This document shows positions 1 through 9,279 of a stretch of 45,432 nucleotides of DNA, in pieces; within the stretch, counting starts at the first letter, position 1; each line of letters starts with the position of its first letter. The translations under genes were made by a program, and so were the position numbers. Source of the DNA: Alphaproteobacteria bacterium UBA6149. Its GTDB lineage: Bacteria; Pseudomonadota; Alphaproteobacteria; Rickettsiales; UBA998. The notes beneath the pieces are model-generated. The model had not been told where the DNA came from, ran no database searches, and was given only the letters and a program-made list of their open reading frames with translations. The stretch lies in contig DIUV01000012.1 of NCBI GenBank assembly GCA_002423155.1, forward strand, positions 59,688-105,119, in the 5' to 3' direction.

Positions 1-82
1 GCGGGGATGACGACGGAGAGTGTTGATATATATAAATAAATTTAATTGGACAGTAGTGCGCACAAGGCGGGGATGACAACAG
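1..82. repeat. Partial copy of dispersed palindromic repeat
   Basis: The stretch with GGACAGTAGTGCGCACAAGG and two GCGGGGATGAC blocks matches, in reverse complement, the inner part of the element at 33175-33478 (about 33244-33310) at roughly 90% by eye, including the AT-rich spacer between the blocks. It appears to be a partial copy whose other end lies outside the window. I see nothing else between it and the corC stop codon at 174. Confidence 0.7.
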
Positions 83-173
83 AGAGTATTGATATTTAAT
101 AAATATTTCATGGCGCCAAAAAAGTGGCTGGTAGTGTGATCAATTATACAAATATCAATTATTCTGGGGGCAA

Positions 174-1466
174 TTATTCGTTCGCTGCCATAATAAGGAT
201 TTTATCAATTCGTTGGTAATCTAGGTCAATTATTTCAAAATAATATCCGAATTTATAGAATGAATCCCCCAATTTAGGAGTTTTTCCAATAGTGTAGAGC
301 ACAAATCCCGCGATAGTCTCATAACTATTCTCGGTTTGTATTTCTGCAATACCAATAGATAAATGAATTTCGTCAATCGGCGTATTACCATCCACTAACC
401 AGGAACCATCATCTCTTTGTACTATCAGAGGGTCTTCACCTTGATCGTAGTTAGAATGTATTATGCCGACCATCGCTTCTAACAAGTCCGAAGCGGTTAC
501 AATTCCTTCGGTGGAACCATATTCATCTACCACTATAGCAATATGCGCCGAAGATGTTTTAAATAGCTCCAAAACTTTCAGACAACTAGTTCCTTCGAGC
601 AAAAAATTTGCCGGTTTCAAATGCGTGCTAACGGACAAAGTCTCGAGAGAACTCAATGCCGAGTCCAATAAATCTTGCGAACGAACTATGCCTATAACAT
701 TAGTCTGATAGCCATCAGTTACGGGATAACAAGCATGGCTATTTTTATGTATCTTTTCTTGGATAGTAACGAATGAATCATTTATGTCGATAAAAGTGAC
801 ATCTACTCTATGCGTCATGATTGATTTTACATCCCGGTCAGCAAGCCTGATTACGCGCTGTAATATCTGATGCTCATCATGCTCAATTGCGCCACTGGCG
901 GCACCTTCTGCCAAAACTGCTTTTACTTCTGCCTCGGTCATTTCCTCCATGCCTTTTCTTATCCCCAACAAACGTAAGGAAAGATTGGCGGAATATTCTA
1001 ATGTACTGACAATTGGTGAACAAATAACCGCAATCAACCACATGGGTCTTGCCATATAAATAGCTAATTTTTCTGGGTTACTAAGCGCAACTTGCTTGGG
1101 GATTAATTCACCCATAACCACAGAAAAATAAGTAATCAAGGTAACTACCAAGATAACCGCAACCATTTCGCCATGTGGATTTATGAAGGCTATTTGGTTA
1201 AATGGTTCTTCCAGCTTATCGGCAATGGTCGCACCCCCATAAGCACCAGCTAACGTACCCACCAAAGTAATCCCAACTTGCACGGTAGATAGAAATTTCC
1301 CCGAATCTTCCGCTAAAGACAAGGCTAATTCAGCCTTGCGGTTGCCCTGCTTCGCCATTTGCCGCAACATAGGCTTGCTGGCAGAAACCACCGCCATTTC
1401 TGACAATGAAAAAAATGCGTTTAGTAATAGCAGAAAAAAAATAATTAATATCTCGGTGATTATCAT
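174..1466 (-). CDS. CorC/HlyC-family CNNM-CBS membrane protein
   Basis: Predicted inner-membrane protein of 430 residues in the hemolysin C/CorC (UPF0053) family, linked in other bacteria to magnesium/cobalt handling. Order: N-terminal signal-anchor helix, DUF21/CNNM membrane domain (about 1-190, with the SLSEMA and GELIPKQ signatures), CBS pair (about 215-335, with VVDEYGSTEGIVT), and C-terminal CorC_HlyC domain (about 355-427). Length is normal for the family. The ATG at 1466 has an AAGGTAAG ribosome-binding site just upstream, and this lies inside one arm of the palindrome at 1469-1610. It follows uvrB on the same strand, so it may be the last gene of that transcript. The ion substrate cannot be told from the sequence. 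Confidence 0.9.
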   Translation of the reverse strand: MIITEILIIFFLLLLNAFFSLSEMAVVSASKPMLRQMAKQGNRKAELALSLAEDSGKFLSTVQVGITLVGTLAGAYGGATIADKLEEPFNQIAFINPHGEMVAVILVVTLITYFSVVMGELIPKQVALSNPEKLAIYMARPMWLIAVICSPIVSTLEYSANLSLRLLGIRKGMEEMTEAEVKAVLAEGAASGAIEHDEHQILQRVIRLADRDVKSIMTHRVDVTFIDINDSFVTIQEKIHKNSHACYPVTDGYQTNVIGIVRSQDLLDSALSSLETLSVSTHLKPANFLLEGTSCLKVLELFKTSSAHIAIVVDEYGSTEGIVTASDLLEAMVGIIHSNYDQGEDPLIVQRDDGSWLVDGNTPIDEIHLSIGIAEIQTENSYETIAGFVLYTIGKTPKLGDSFYKFGYYFEIIDLDYQRIDKILIMAANE

Positions 1467-1468
1467 TA

Positions 1469-1610
1469 GACTTACCTTTTTTCTCGTTGTAGTGATGTAG
1501 CTGAGTCGTTTCTTTCTGATGAATAACCGCAGCGTAGCGGTGCTACGTGAGGATTATGAAGAAGAAAAAACGGCGCAGATGCATTGCTACAGCGAGAAAA
1601 AAGGTAAGTC
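1469..1610. repeat. 142-bp symmetric palindrome between uvrB and corC
   Basis: The outer arms, 1469-1492 and 1587-1610, are inverted repeats matching at 23 of 24 positions. The interior is also partly complementary, down to a central hairpin (GCGTAGC at 1532-1538, GCTACGT at 1542-1548) placed exactly at the midpoint. The left arm carries the Shine-Dalgarno sequence of corC on the minus strand. Size and symmetry recall palindromic elements known from Rickettsia, but I cannot assign it to a named family. Confidence 0.8.
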
Positions 1611-1619
1611 TATGGCTGA

Positions 1620-3611
1620 CTAGCTTTTATCTTTTAATAGTTTCTCAATCTCATTGCGTAACTTTGCTGCTTTTTCAAACTCCAAATCCGCCGCATACGC
1701 CAACATCTTTTCCCGCAAAGCCGCAATAAATTTATCTTTATCCTGCCCCTTACCTAATTTTGGCAATACCAAATCACCCTCGGCATGTTTATGTACGGTG
1801 CGCTTATCCTGCTCGTAGGATTCTTCCATGCTTTCCATAATCACCCGTTTAGTGGTGATGGGGGTTATGCCATGTTCTGCATTATAAGCTAATTGGATAT
1901 TGCGGCGCTCTTCAGTTTCCTCTAATGCCGCCACCAAGGATTTAGTCATGACATCCGCATATAAAATCACTCGACCATCGACATTACGCGCCGCACGTCC
2001 GATAGTTTGAATAAGCGCGGTTTTGGAGCGCAGGAACCCCTCTTTATCTGCATCTAAAATCGCCACCAAGCCACATTCGGGAATATCTAAGCCCTCACGC
2101 AGTAAATTCACTCCTATCAGCACATCATAAGTGCCAATACGCAAATCGCGGATGATTTCGATGCGCTCTAACGTATCAATATCCGAGTGCAGATAACGCA
2201 CGCGAATACCTGCTTCAGTCATATATTCCGAAAGTTGCTCCGCCATTTTCTTAGTCAGCGTAGTTACGAGAGTGCGATAGCCTTGCGCAATTACTGCACG
2301 ACATTCATGCAACAAATCATCCACTTGGGTTTCTACAGGGCGCACTATACAGACGGGGTCAACTAACCCAGTTGGGCGAATCACTTGCCGCACAAACTCG
2401 CCTTGCGTCCATTCCAACTCAATCGGTCCCGGCGTTGCTGAAACGCAAACCGTCTGCGGACGCATTTTATCCCATTCTTCAAATTTCAACGGGCGATTAT
2501 CCAAGCAAGAGGGCAAACGGAAACCATATTCCACCAAAGTGGTCTTGCGCGCCCGGTCACCATTATACATACCGCGAATTTGCGGCAAGCTTACATGGCT
2601 TTCATCGACGAATAACAGCGCATTTTTGGGCAAATATTGAAATAAAGTCGGCGGCGGCTCACCAGCAGCCGTACCCGACAAATAACGCGAGTAATTCTCA
2701 ATACCCCGACAAGAACCCGTCTCCACCAGCATCTCTAAATCAAACTGTACGCGTTGTTCTAAGCGCTGCGCTTCTAATAATTTTCCATTATCGCGGAAGT
2801 TTTTTAAATGCGCTTGCAACTCGGCTTTGATTGCCACAATTGCCTTATCCACCCGCGGTCGCGGAGTTACATAATGGCTATTGGGATAAATAGTTATTTT
2901 GTCTAATTTTTTAATATTCTCACCCGTCAACGGGTCAAACGCCGTAATTGCATCTATCTCATCGCCAAAAAAAGACACGCGCCAAGCTTCATCCTCTAAA
3001 TGCGATGGGAAAATATCTAAATTATCGCCCCGCACCCGAAACGTGCCGCGATTAAAAGCGATGTCATTACGAGAAAACTGCAATTGCACTAATTCTTTTA
3101 AAAATTCTGCCTGATTTTTATTCTGCCCCAAATGCACTGGCAAAGTCATCTCAGCATAAGTTTCCGCCGACCCAATACCATAAATACAAGATACCGACGC
3201 CACCACAATCACATCTTCGCGCTCAAGTAATGAGCGAGTAGCCGCATGGCGCATACGGTCAATCTGCTCATTAATGGAAGAATCTTTTTCTATAAAAGTA
3301 TCCGAAGATGGCACATAAGCTTCGGGCTGAAAATAATCGTAATAAGAAACAAAATATTCCACCGCATTATCAGGGAAAAAAGATTTCATTTCGTGATAAA
3401 GCTGCGCCGCCAAAGTCTTGTTATGGGCAATAATCATGGCAGGGCGCTGGGTTTGTTCTATCACATTCGCCATGGTAAATGTTTTACCCGACCCGGTGAC
3501 TCCCAGCAACACCTGCTCATGTTTGTTTTCTGCGAGTCCTTCAATCAACTTAGCAATTGCTTGTGGCTGATCACCAGCAGGAGCAAAAGAAGAGTTAAGT
3601 TTGAAAACCAT
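1620..3611 (-). CDS. uvrB: UvrABC system protein B
   Basis: DNA helicase-like damage-verification subunit of nucleotide excision repair; works with UvrA and recruits UvrC. Seen: Walker A GVTGSGKT near residues 38-45, the aromatic beta-hairpin around YDYFQPEAYVP (about 92-102), FVDESH (Walker B), helicase motifs ending in QTIGRAARN, and a C-terminal UVR domain that binds UvrC. Full length at 663 residues. The ATG at 3611 shares one base with the tadC TGA stop; an in-frame GTG lies one codon upstream (3614). The overlap implies translational coupling to the pilus operon, an unusual neighbour for a repair gene. Confidence 0.97.
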   Translation of the reverse strand: MVFKLNSSFAPAGDQPQAIAKLIEGLAENKHEQVLLGVTGSGKTFTMANVIEQTQRPAMIIAHNKTLAAQLYHEMKSFFPDNAVEYFVSYYDYFQPEAYVPSSDTFIEKDSSINEQIDRMRHAATRSLLEREDVIVVASVSCIYGIGSAETYAEMTLPVHLGQNKNQAEFLKELVQLQFSRNDIAFNRGTFRVRGDNLDIFPSHLEDEAWRVSFFGDEIDAITAFDPLTGENIKKLDKITIYPNSHYVTPRPRVDKAIVAIKAELQAHLKNFRDNGKLLEAQRLEQRVQFDLEMLVETGSCRGIENYSRYLSGTAAGEPPPTLFQYLPKNALLFVDESHVSLPQIRGMYNGDRARKTTLVEYGFRLPSCLDNRPLKFEEWDKMRPQTVCVSATPGPIELEWTQGEFVRQVIRPTGLVDPVCIVRPVETQVDDLLHECRAVIAQGYRTLVTTLTKKMAEQLSEYMTEAGIRVRYLHSDIDTLERIEIIRDLRIGTYDVLIGVNLLREGLDIPECGLVAILDADKEGFLRSKTALIQTIGRAARNVDGRVILYADVMTKSLVAALEETEERRNIQLAYNAEHGITPITTKRVIMESMEESYEQDKRTVHKHAEGDLVLPKLGKGQDKDKFIAALREKMLAYAADLEFEKAAKLRNEIEKLLKDKS

Positions 3612-4567
3612 CACTCTTCTTCACTAACACTCGCTCTATTACCAAAAATACCCCCATTGGCGGCAATTTGTACGATAGCAGGGCCTAACATCATCAAGAC
3701 CAAAGCAGGCAACAAAAAGATAATCAAAGGAAGAGTGATTTTTACCGATAATTTCGCAGCCCGTTCCTCCGCCTCCATCAAACGCGTTACCCGAAACTCA
3801 TTCGCCAAAACACTAAGCGATTCGGAAAGACTAGTACCAAAACGTTCAGTCTGAATAAGCGAAGAAATAAGCGCGCGAATTGAGGGCAAATCCGTACGCT
3901 CAGACATGTTCTGTAATGCCTGAATACGATCAGTAAGCGCTAATTCCAAACGTAGATTATTAAATTCTCTGGTCATGTGTGGATATACGCGCCCAAGCTC
4001 CGAACAAACTCGCGCCAAAGCGGCGTCAATCGTCAACCCCGATTCCACACAAACTAACAACAAATCCATCGTGTCAGGAAAGGCATCGGTCATAATCTCC
4101 CGGTATTTTGCTGTTTGATTTGCCACATAAAGCCGCGCACCAAACAAACCGAGCACCATAATCAAACCACTAGAGCAAGCATATAATAAAAAGGCATTTC
4201 CTTCCGCCTTAGAGTTAAATACAAAGATAAGCAATCCGATAATGGCAATGATATAGCCAAGAAATCTATTCATGATGAGAAAATAATAAGGCGCATCGGG
4301 AGATAAAATACCAGCTCGGCTCATAATCAAACGCGATTTTTTAACCTCAGCATCAATATCAATCCCCATAGAGCTCAACATGCCAGACAAGCTCGCAGCT
4401 ATGGGAGAAAGCTGCTTAATATCCAAAGACACAGGAGCATCATCAAAATCGTCCAAAGCTTCAGTAAGACGGCTAACTTTCTGGTTCCGTCCGATGATAA
4501 TGCTAATCATCACCAAAAGAACAAATATTGCCATCGCAACAATTACAGCACTTGATATATTTCCCAT
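3611..4567 (-). CDS. tadC: TadC, type II secretion F-domain protein of Tad pilus
   Basis: Inner-membrane platform protein of the Tad (tight adherence) pilus, pairing with TadB under the TadA motor ATPase. The 318 residues contain an N-terminal membrane helix (about 8-25), further helices near 100-145, the T2SSF cytoplasmic domain (DAFPDTMDLLLVCVESGL, then an RFGTSLSESLSVLANEFR stretch) and a hydrophobic C-terminal segment (LPLIIFLLPALVLMMLGPA). It starts 9 bases after the tadB stop and its own stop overlaps the uvrB start. Confidence 0.93.
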   Translation of the reverse strand: MGNISSAVIVAMAIFVLLVMISIIIGRNQKVSRLTEALDDFDDAPVSLDIKQLSPIAASLSGMLSSMGIDIDAEVKKSRLIMSRAGILSPDAPYYFLIMNRFLGYIIAIIGLLIFVFNSKAEGNAFLLYACSSGLIMVLGLFGARLYVANQTAKYREIMTDAFPDTMDLLLVCVESGLTIDAALARVCSELGRVYPHMTREFNNLRLELALTDRIQALQNMSERTDLPSIRALISSLIQTERFGTSLSESLSVLANEFRVTRLMEAEERAAKLSVKITLPLIIFLLPALVLMMLGPAIVQIAANGGIFGNRASVSEEE

Positions 4568-4576
4568 CTTTGCGCC

Positions 4577-5587
4577 CTATATTTTAATATTAATCATGGC
4601 CCTAACCACGAAATGATTTAACACCAACAATCCAACAATCGAAGAAAGAATCATTTTGCCTGTTGGATCTTTAAAGAAAGGATCAAAGTTACCAGGAACA
4701 ATATAATCCAAAACAAAATAAAATACGATGGGCAGCAAACCAAGCACCACTGCTGTAGCTCGTCCCTCGGCAGTTAATGCTTTTATTTTTAAGCGCAAAT
4801 ATTTACGTTTTCGAATAACGTCCGCCAGATTACTCATAACCGCCGCCAAGTTACCGCCAGTTTCTTGCTGAACATTTAGAATTACAATAAAAAATTGCAC
4901 GTCGGGTTCATCTATACGAGTGGATAAGCGCACCAATGACTCATATAAACCGCGTCCAGCGGCAACATCTTCTAAAACCAGCTCAAATTCTTCGCGCACG
5001 GGAGAATCCATATTCTCGGCAACCATTTTTAAAGATGCTTGCAAAGGAAAACCCGAACGCAATCCCCGAACAATCATATCCAAAACTTCGGGAAACATGT
5101 TCACGAACTTTTCTTTTCGTTTTTTTATTTTGTATTTTAATATTTGCGCGGGTCCAAAAAGACCAAACCCTACAACTAAAATCACGGTAATCACGCCGAC
5201 AATTGCCGATACATCGGGAGTAAAAATACTCACCACAAAAGCTAGTGGCTTCATAAACAAAAACCCCACCAAAGAAACTGGCAAAGAAGCTAACACCCAA
5301 TATTGAGCGTTTTTTTCCTCTCCCGCTTTCAGTATCAATTGCGCTAGCGCTTCTCCACCAGGCATTTTTAGCAATGCTGATAAAACAGACGACCCATAAA
5401 TAACTTCTTTAAGTATCTCGGCATTTTCTAAATTATATTCAGCATTCAAGCTGCGCGATTCATTTTCTATATTGCGCAAAACATGCAATGAATGTTGCTT
5501 CTTTCCACCCGTTATTTTCGAGGCCACCACAATAATTACAGCGAAAATTACCGCACTAATTATGACTGCCAGCAAGATTAAAGACAT
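4577..5587 (-). CDS. tadB: TadB, type II secretion F-domain protein of Tad pilus
   Basis: Inner-membrane assembly protein of the Tad pilus, 336 residues. Seen: N-terminal membrane helix, two central helices, the F-domain (FPEVLDMIVRGLRSGFPLQ, then a QETGGNLAAVMSNLADVIR stretch) and C-terminal helices. TadB and TadC are paralogues and the arrangement tadA-tadB-tadC is the usual one. A gap of 140 bases without a gene separates it from tadA; that gap is AT-rich and contains a repeated AAATGCAA but no clear promoter. Confidence 0.93.
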   Translation of the reverse strand: MSLILLAVIISAVIFAVIIVVASKITGGKKQHSLHVLRNIENESRSLNAEYNLENAEILKEVIYGSSVLSALLKMPGGEALAQLILKAGEEKNAQYWVLASLPVSLVGFLFMKPLAFVVSIFTPDVSAIVGVITVILVVGFGLFGPAQILKYKIKKRKEKFVNMFPEVLDMIVRGLRSGFPLQASLKMVAENMDSPVREEFELVLEDVAAGRGLYESLVRLSTRIDEPDVQFFIVILNVQQETGGNLAAVMSNLADVIRKRKYLRLKIKALTAEGRATAVVLGLLPIVFYFVLDYIVPGNFDPFFKDPTGKMILSSIVGLLVLNHFVVRAMINIKI

Positions 5588-5727
5588 AAAACCCTCTTAT
5601 TAATTCTATTTTTATGTATCGTGTTTTCATTTAATTTGCACTTAAAATTTAAGAAACCCACTACATAATCTTAAACAACCTCACAACGGCAAGACCGCCA
5701 ACTATTTTAAACATAAATGCAATTATA

Positions 5728-7191
5728 CTATAAATGCAAGCACTTACGCAACTCATCTCCCAAACCAAAATATTCTGCCTGTTCTAACATCAAAGGCGTA
5801 ATATTTGAGCATATATATTCTCCGTCCAATATACCATGATTATTCATGCGCCCAGGGCGATATTGGAAGATAGTATTAGTTATTATATTTTCCCCGTCCA
5901 TGCCTGCCACCTCATCAATCTGCACAATTCTGCGCCGACCATCACGCATACGCGCAATCTGACAAATAATATTAACCGCACTAGCAATCTGATAACGCAA
6001 AGAACTTTCAGAAATTTTCACCCCCGACATACCCACCAGATTCTCAATCCGCGACAAGCAATCTTTAGGACTATTCGCATGAATAGTTGCCATGGAACCA
6101 TCATGCCCAGTATTCATGGCAGAAAGCACGTCAATTACCTCATCTCCGCGAATTTCTCCGAGAATAATTCTATCGGGACGCATACGTAGAGCATTTTTTA
6201 CCAATTGACGCTGGGTAACCTCCCCCACCCCTTCGCTCGACATAGGACGAGTTTCCAAACGCAACACATGTGGCTGATGTAATTGTAATTCGGCGGCATC
6301 CTCAATAGTAATAACCCGCTCCCGCTTATCAATCTCGCCCGACAACGCATTTAACAAAGTGGTCTTGCCACTACCTGTACCACCTGAAATAATGATATTC
6401 AAACGGATGCGCCCACATATTTCTAAAAAACTGCACATATCCTCGCTCATGGACTCATATTCCAGATAACCTCGCAAGGGCATTTTATTCTGTTTAAACT
6501 TACGGATAGAAACCAAACAACCATCTAAAGCTAAAGGAGGAATAATCGCATTAAAACGCGAACCGTCTTCTAAGCGCGCATCCACCATCGGGCTGCTCTC
6601 ATCCACTCGCCGACCAACTCGCGATACAATCCGCTGCACAACCGAACGCAAATGTCTTTCATCAACAAAAACCACATCGGTTAAATAAATTTTGCCCAAT
6701 TTCTCAATATAAACACATTTAGCCGTATTTATCATAATATCCGACACTTCTGGATCAGCTAATAATGGCTCCAAAGGACCTAACCCCAGAATTTCGTCGA
6801 TTGCTTGAGCTTTTAATGCGTGAGTTTGTGCTTCGGTAAGTGGGATTACTATATCTTTTAACAATTCGGAAACAACATCCGCCACGCGGATTTTACGAAT
6901 TTCGGGAGCCAATTGATAAACAATCCGAAAATCAACTTTTTCGAGCATTAACTCAATCAGCTTAACCTTGGCTTGCACATAATAAGGAGTCTCTAAATTG
7001 CGATTTGCATAACGCAATAAATCGGGCTCGGCACGCGCCTCCGCCGAAAAGACACTTTGCTCGACCAAAAAATCAGATACAGCTCTACCCCGCCCATCAC
7101 TGGGAACCACAACCAAAGCATTATTTTTATCTTCTACCCGACCATTCTCCGCATCACCAGCAGCTGAAGAATGTTGCTTTTTACCAAACAT
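5728..7191 (-). CDS. cpaF: CpaF/TadA, Tad pilus assembly ATPase
   Basis: Cytoplasmic secretion ATPase of the GspE/VirB11 superfamily that powers pilus extension and possibly retraction. Walker A GGTGSGKT lies at residues 270-277, the Walker B/Asp-box region is RPDRIILGEIRGDE, and the His box is TGHDGSMATIHANS. The N-terminal 60 residues are variable and of low complexity, as is common in CpaF. Length (487) is normal. It starts 9 bases after cpaE, so it belongs to the same transcript. Confidence 0.95.
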   Translation of the reverse strand: MFGKKQHSSAAGDAENGRVEDKNNALVVVPSDGRGRAVSDFLVEQSVFSAEARAEPDLLRYANRNLETPYYVQAKVKLIELMLEKVDFRIVYQLAPEIRKIRVADVVSELLKDIVIPLTEAQTHALKAQAIDEILGLGPLEPLLADPEVSDIMINTAKCVYIEKLGKIYLTDVVFVDERHLRSVVQRIVSRVGRRVDESSPMVDARLEDGSRFNAIIPPLALDGCLVSIRKFKQNKMPLRGYLEYESMSEDMCSFLEICGRIRLNIIISGGTGSGKTTLLNALSGEIDKRERVITIEDAAELQLHQPHVLRLETRPMSSEGVGEVTQRQLVKNALRMRPDRIILGEIRGDEVIDVLSAMNTGHDGSMATIHANSPKDCLSRIENLVGMSGVKISESSLRYQIASAVNIICQIARMRDGRRRIVQIDEVAGMDGENIITNTIFQYRPGRMNNHGILDGEYICSNITPLMLEQAEYFGLGDELRKCLHL

Positions 7192-7200
7192 TACTATGAC

Positions 7201-8427
7201 CTACAATTTTTTATTGGTTTCATACGTAATCATTTTAGAAGAATTTTTTGAACTCGCCAAATTCTTACCTCCCACATAAATTTTAGCCGCCAAATCATCC
7301 GCCAATTTAGTCATTTGATTAGCTAATGGTGTATGTGATAATTCCACAATATTCGTACCCTGCGCCTCCGCACGCGCCGCAGTTTTTATGTCATTTGACA
7401 AATAATAATTGATATTATGCTCACAAACGCGCTCGAAATCTTTGGGATTAATTGCTTCTTTGAATTTTGATCCACTACGATTAATTACCACCGAAATAGT
7501 ATTGTCAGGAATTCCCAAACCACGCCAAGCACTTAAAAGACGAGAAGAATGAGTCACTGATTTTAACCATAATTGCGCAACTAAAACCACGCGATCTGAA
7601 CTAGTTAAGGCTGCCGCTGTCCAATGCCCCCAAACATGCGGTATATCCAAAATCACATAAACATAACGAGTACGTAATACTCTTATAAACTCCCTAATCG
7701 TATCCGCAGAAACCACGGGCATAAAATCTAAACGAGCAGGAGCAGCAATAATATCTAAGCAATTGCCATATTTAAAAACCATCCGCTCTAGCAACATTGC
7801 ATCAATACCCCGCTCAGGATGGTCAAACACATCACAAATTCCATAAGTACTGGCAGCATCTAAATTTTTGGCAACCATCCCAAACTGATAATCCATATCC
7901 ACCAAAACGGTTGGCTGCTTAGTTCTGCTTGCCAATGAATAGGCAACATTAGCAGCTACCGTACTAGACCCATCACCAGCGCCGCCGCCCATAAATAAGA
8001 GAACTTTGCCACTTTCTGAATCTAGCGAATTAATATTTTGATTTTTAAGAAAAACCTTCCGAATCGCATCCACATCAAACGGATGGGTCAAATATTCAGA
8101 AACGCCTTTATCCATCAACTCCCGATAAAAGCTAATATCGTTGGTTTTACCAACCACCACAACTCGGGTTCCAACTTCACAATATTCGGAAAGAATATCC
8201 AACTCAGGGAGCACATCTTGCACGCGCGTGCCCACATCTATCAAAACAAATTTTGGAGCATAAGAAGTGCTTTGTAGTACTCGGGAATATTCTAGCGGAG
8301 AGCCAACAAAAAAATTAAAGAACTCATAACCCATAGAAGCAGCCAGCTGATTATAAAATCCTCTCGATGCCTCATCCGTAGAAATAACTAAAAGTGGACT
8401 ATTCTTATCCATCAGACTCCAAAACAT
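7201..8427 (-). CDS. cpaE: CpaE/TadZ-like pilus localisation ATPase
   Basis: MinD/ParA-superfamily protein of 408 residues that places Tad pilus machinery at a cell site in studied relatives. The N-terminal 130 residues look like an atypical receiver-like domain (LVISTDEAS at the first strand), followed by the ParA-like domain starting near 142. The P-loop reads GGGAGDGSSTVAANVA; it keeps the glycines and the Ser-Thr but lacks the usual lysine of the deviant Walker A motif. The VLVDMDYQFG segment supplies the Walker A' acidic strand. It sits between cpaD and cpaF as expected. Confidence 0.9.
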   Translation of the reverse strand: MFWSLMDKNSPLLVISTDEASRGFYNQLAASMGYEFFNFFVGSPLEYSRVLQSTSYAPKFVLIDVGTRVQDVLPELDILSEYCEVGTRVVVVGKTNDISFYRELMDKGVSEYLTHPFDVDAIRKVFLKNQNINSLDSESGKVLLFMGGGAGDGSSTVAANVAYSLASRTKQPTVLVDMDYQFGMVAKNLDAASTYGICDVFDHPERGIDAMLLERMVFKYGNCLDIIAAPARLDFMPVVSADTIREFIRVLRTRYVYVILDIPHVWGHWTAAALTSSDRVVLVAQLWLKSVTHSSRLLSAWRGLGIPDNTISVVINRSGSKFKEAINPKDFERVCEHNINYYLSNDIKTAARAEAQGTNIVELSHTPLANQMTKLADDLAAKIYVGGKNLASSKNSSKMITYETNKKL

Positions 8428-8508
8428 ACAATAAGAATTTTACTCAAAACCCCATCTTCTATAAAAAACCCAAATCTTAATAAAGACACATAGTCTTCAT
8501 AACAACAT

Positions 8509-8643
8509 ATGGGCTTTATAATAATATATGGCACTCAAGGAACAGCACGCGACATTGCGGTCGAAAACCAAGGCAATATTGAGCGTTATTATTTTAACAA
8601 ACCCCAAAATTACCACACAAAACAAACAATAGACACTTGCTAA
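8509..8643 (+). CDS. Possible 44-aa ORF in the cpaD-cpaE gap (uncertain)
   Basis: An open frame of 44 codons runs from the ATG at 8509 to a TAA at 8641-8643, on the strand opposite to the pilus operon, with its last bases overlapping the cpaD end. The predicted peptide has a short hydrophobic start and a polar tail rich in Asn, Gln and Tyr. I recognise no family and see no good ribosome-binding site. It is the only structured content of the 212-base gap 8428-8639, and may be chance. Confidence 0.2.
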   Translation: MGFIIIYGTQGTARDIAVENQGNIERYYFNKPQNYHTKQTIDTC

Positions 8644-9242
8644 TCTTGTTTAACGGATTTCAAAGTATAATTATCAGAGCTATTATCATCTTTTGGAGGA
8701 TTCAAATAAGCATCTCTATGATTCTTAACCGCTTTTTCTCCATCCATAAACCCTAACAAAGCAGGGCGGATAAATTGCCGTTTATCAGTTACCATCTGCA
8801 CCATATTAGATGAATTTGAACAACCAAACACTGGATGATTCAAATTATAAGGATTATTATGACTGTCTATATAGCGATTATCACAATCACGAGCTACCAC
8901 ACGATCATAAATCAGGGTGACTTTACTATCAGAAGCGGCAACTTGATTATATTCCACACCATAAAGCTTTAACACTTCCATCGCGGCATTACAGCGAGAC
9001 TCACCAGAATTACAACGCAACTCCGCACGAGTCGGCTGGTCTTTTTCTACTGCCGCAGACAAAGCATCAACCGAACTAATACTTCCCAACCCCATAGAAA
9101 CTTCTTCGGAAGAAACATCCAATAAAGACTCGGGCTGACCACGATCATAATAAGCTTCACGCTGCACAACGCTGCACGCAGAAAGCCCCACTAAAACCAC
9201 CATACTGAACAGAGAAAACTGCTTTTTCATACTAACTACCAT
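8640..9242 (-). CDS. cpaD: CpaD-family pilus assembly lipoprotein
   Basis: Predicted outer-membrane lipoprotein of the Tad secretion complex, 200 residues. The N terminus has a basic start (MKKQ), a hydrophobic stretch and a lipobox (LSAC, Cys23). The C-terminal half carries the CpaD signature: a Cys-Asp-Asn-Arg-Tyr stretch, NPYNLNHPVFGCS, then NMVQMVTDKRQFIRP. The start at 9242 has AAGG four bases upstream; an in-frame ATG at 9230 would also leave a good signal peptide. The position after cpaC agrees with its role with the secretin. Confidence 0.87.
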   Translation of the reverse strand: MVVSMKKQFSLFSMVVLVGLSACSVVQREAYYDRGQPESLLDVSSEEVSMGLGSISSVDALSAAVEKDQPTRAELRCNSGESRCNAAMEVLKLYGVEYNQVAASDSKVTLIYDRVVARDCDNRYIDSHNNPYNLNHPVFGCSNSSNMVQMVTDKRQFIRPALLGFMDGEKAVKNHRDAYLNPPKDDNSSDNYTLKSVKQD

Positions 9243-9279
9243 AAACCTTGAATCTAATCATATTCCTAACAACCCCAAA

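Noticed and set aside
3246..3854. 202-codon plus-strand frame
   Set aside because: It lies wholly opposite uvrB and tadC and has no recognisable protein features; a shadow of those genes.
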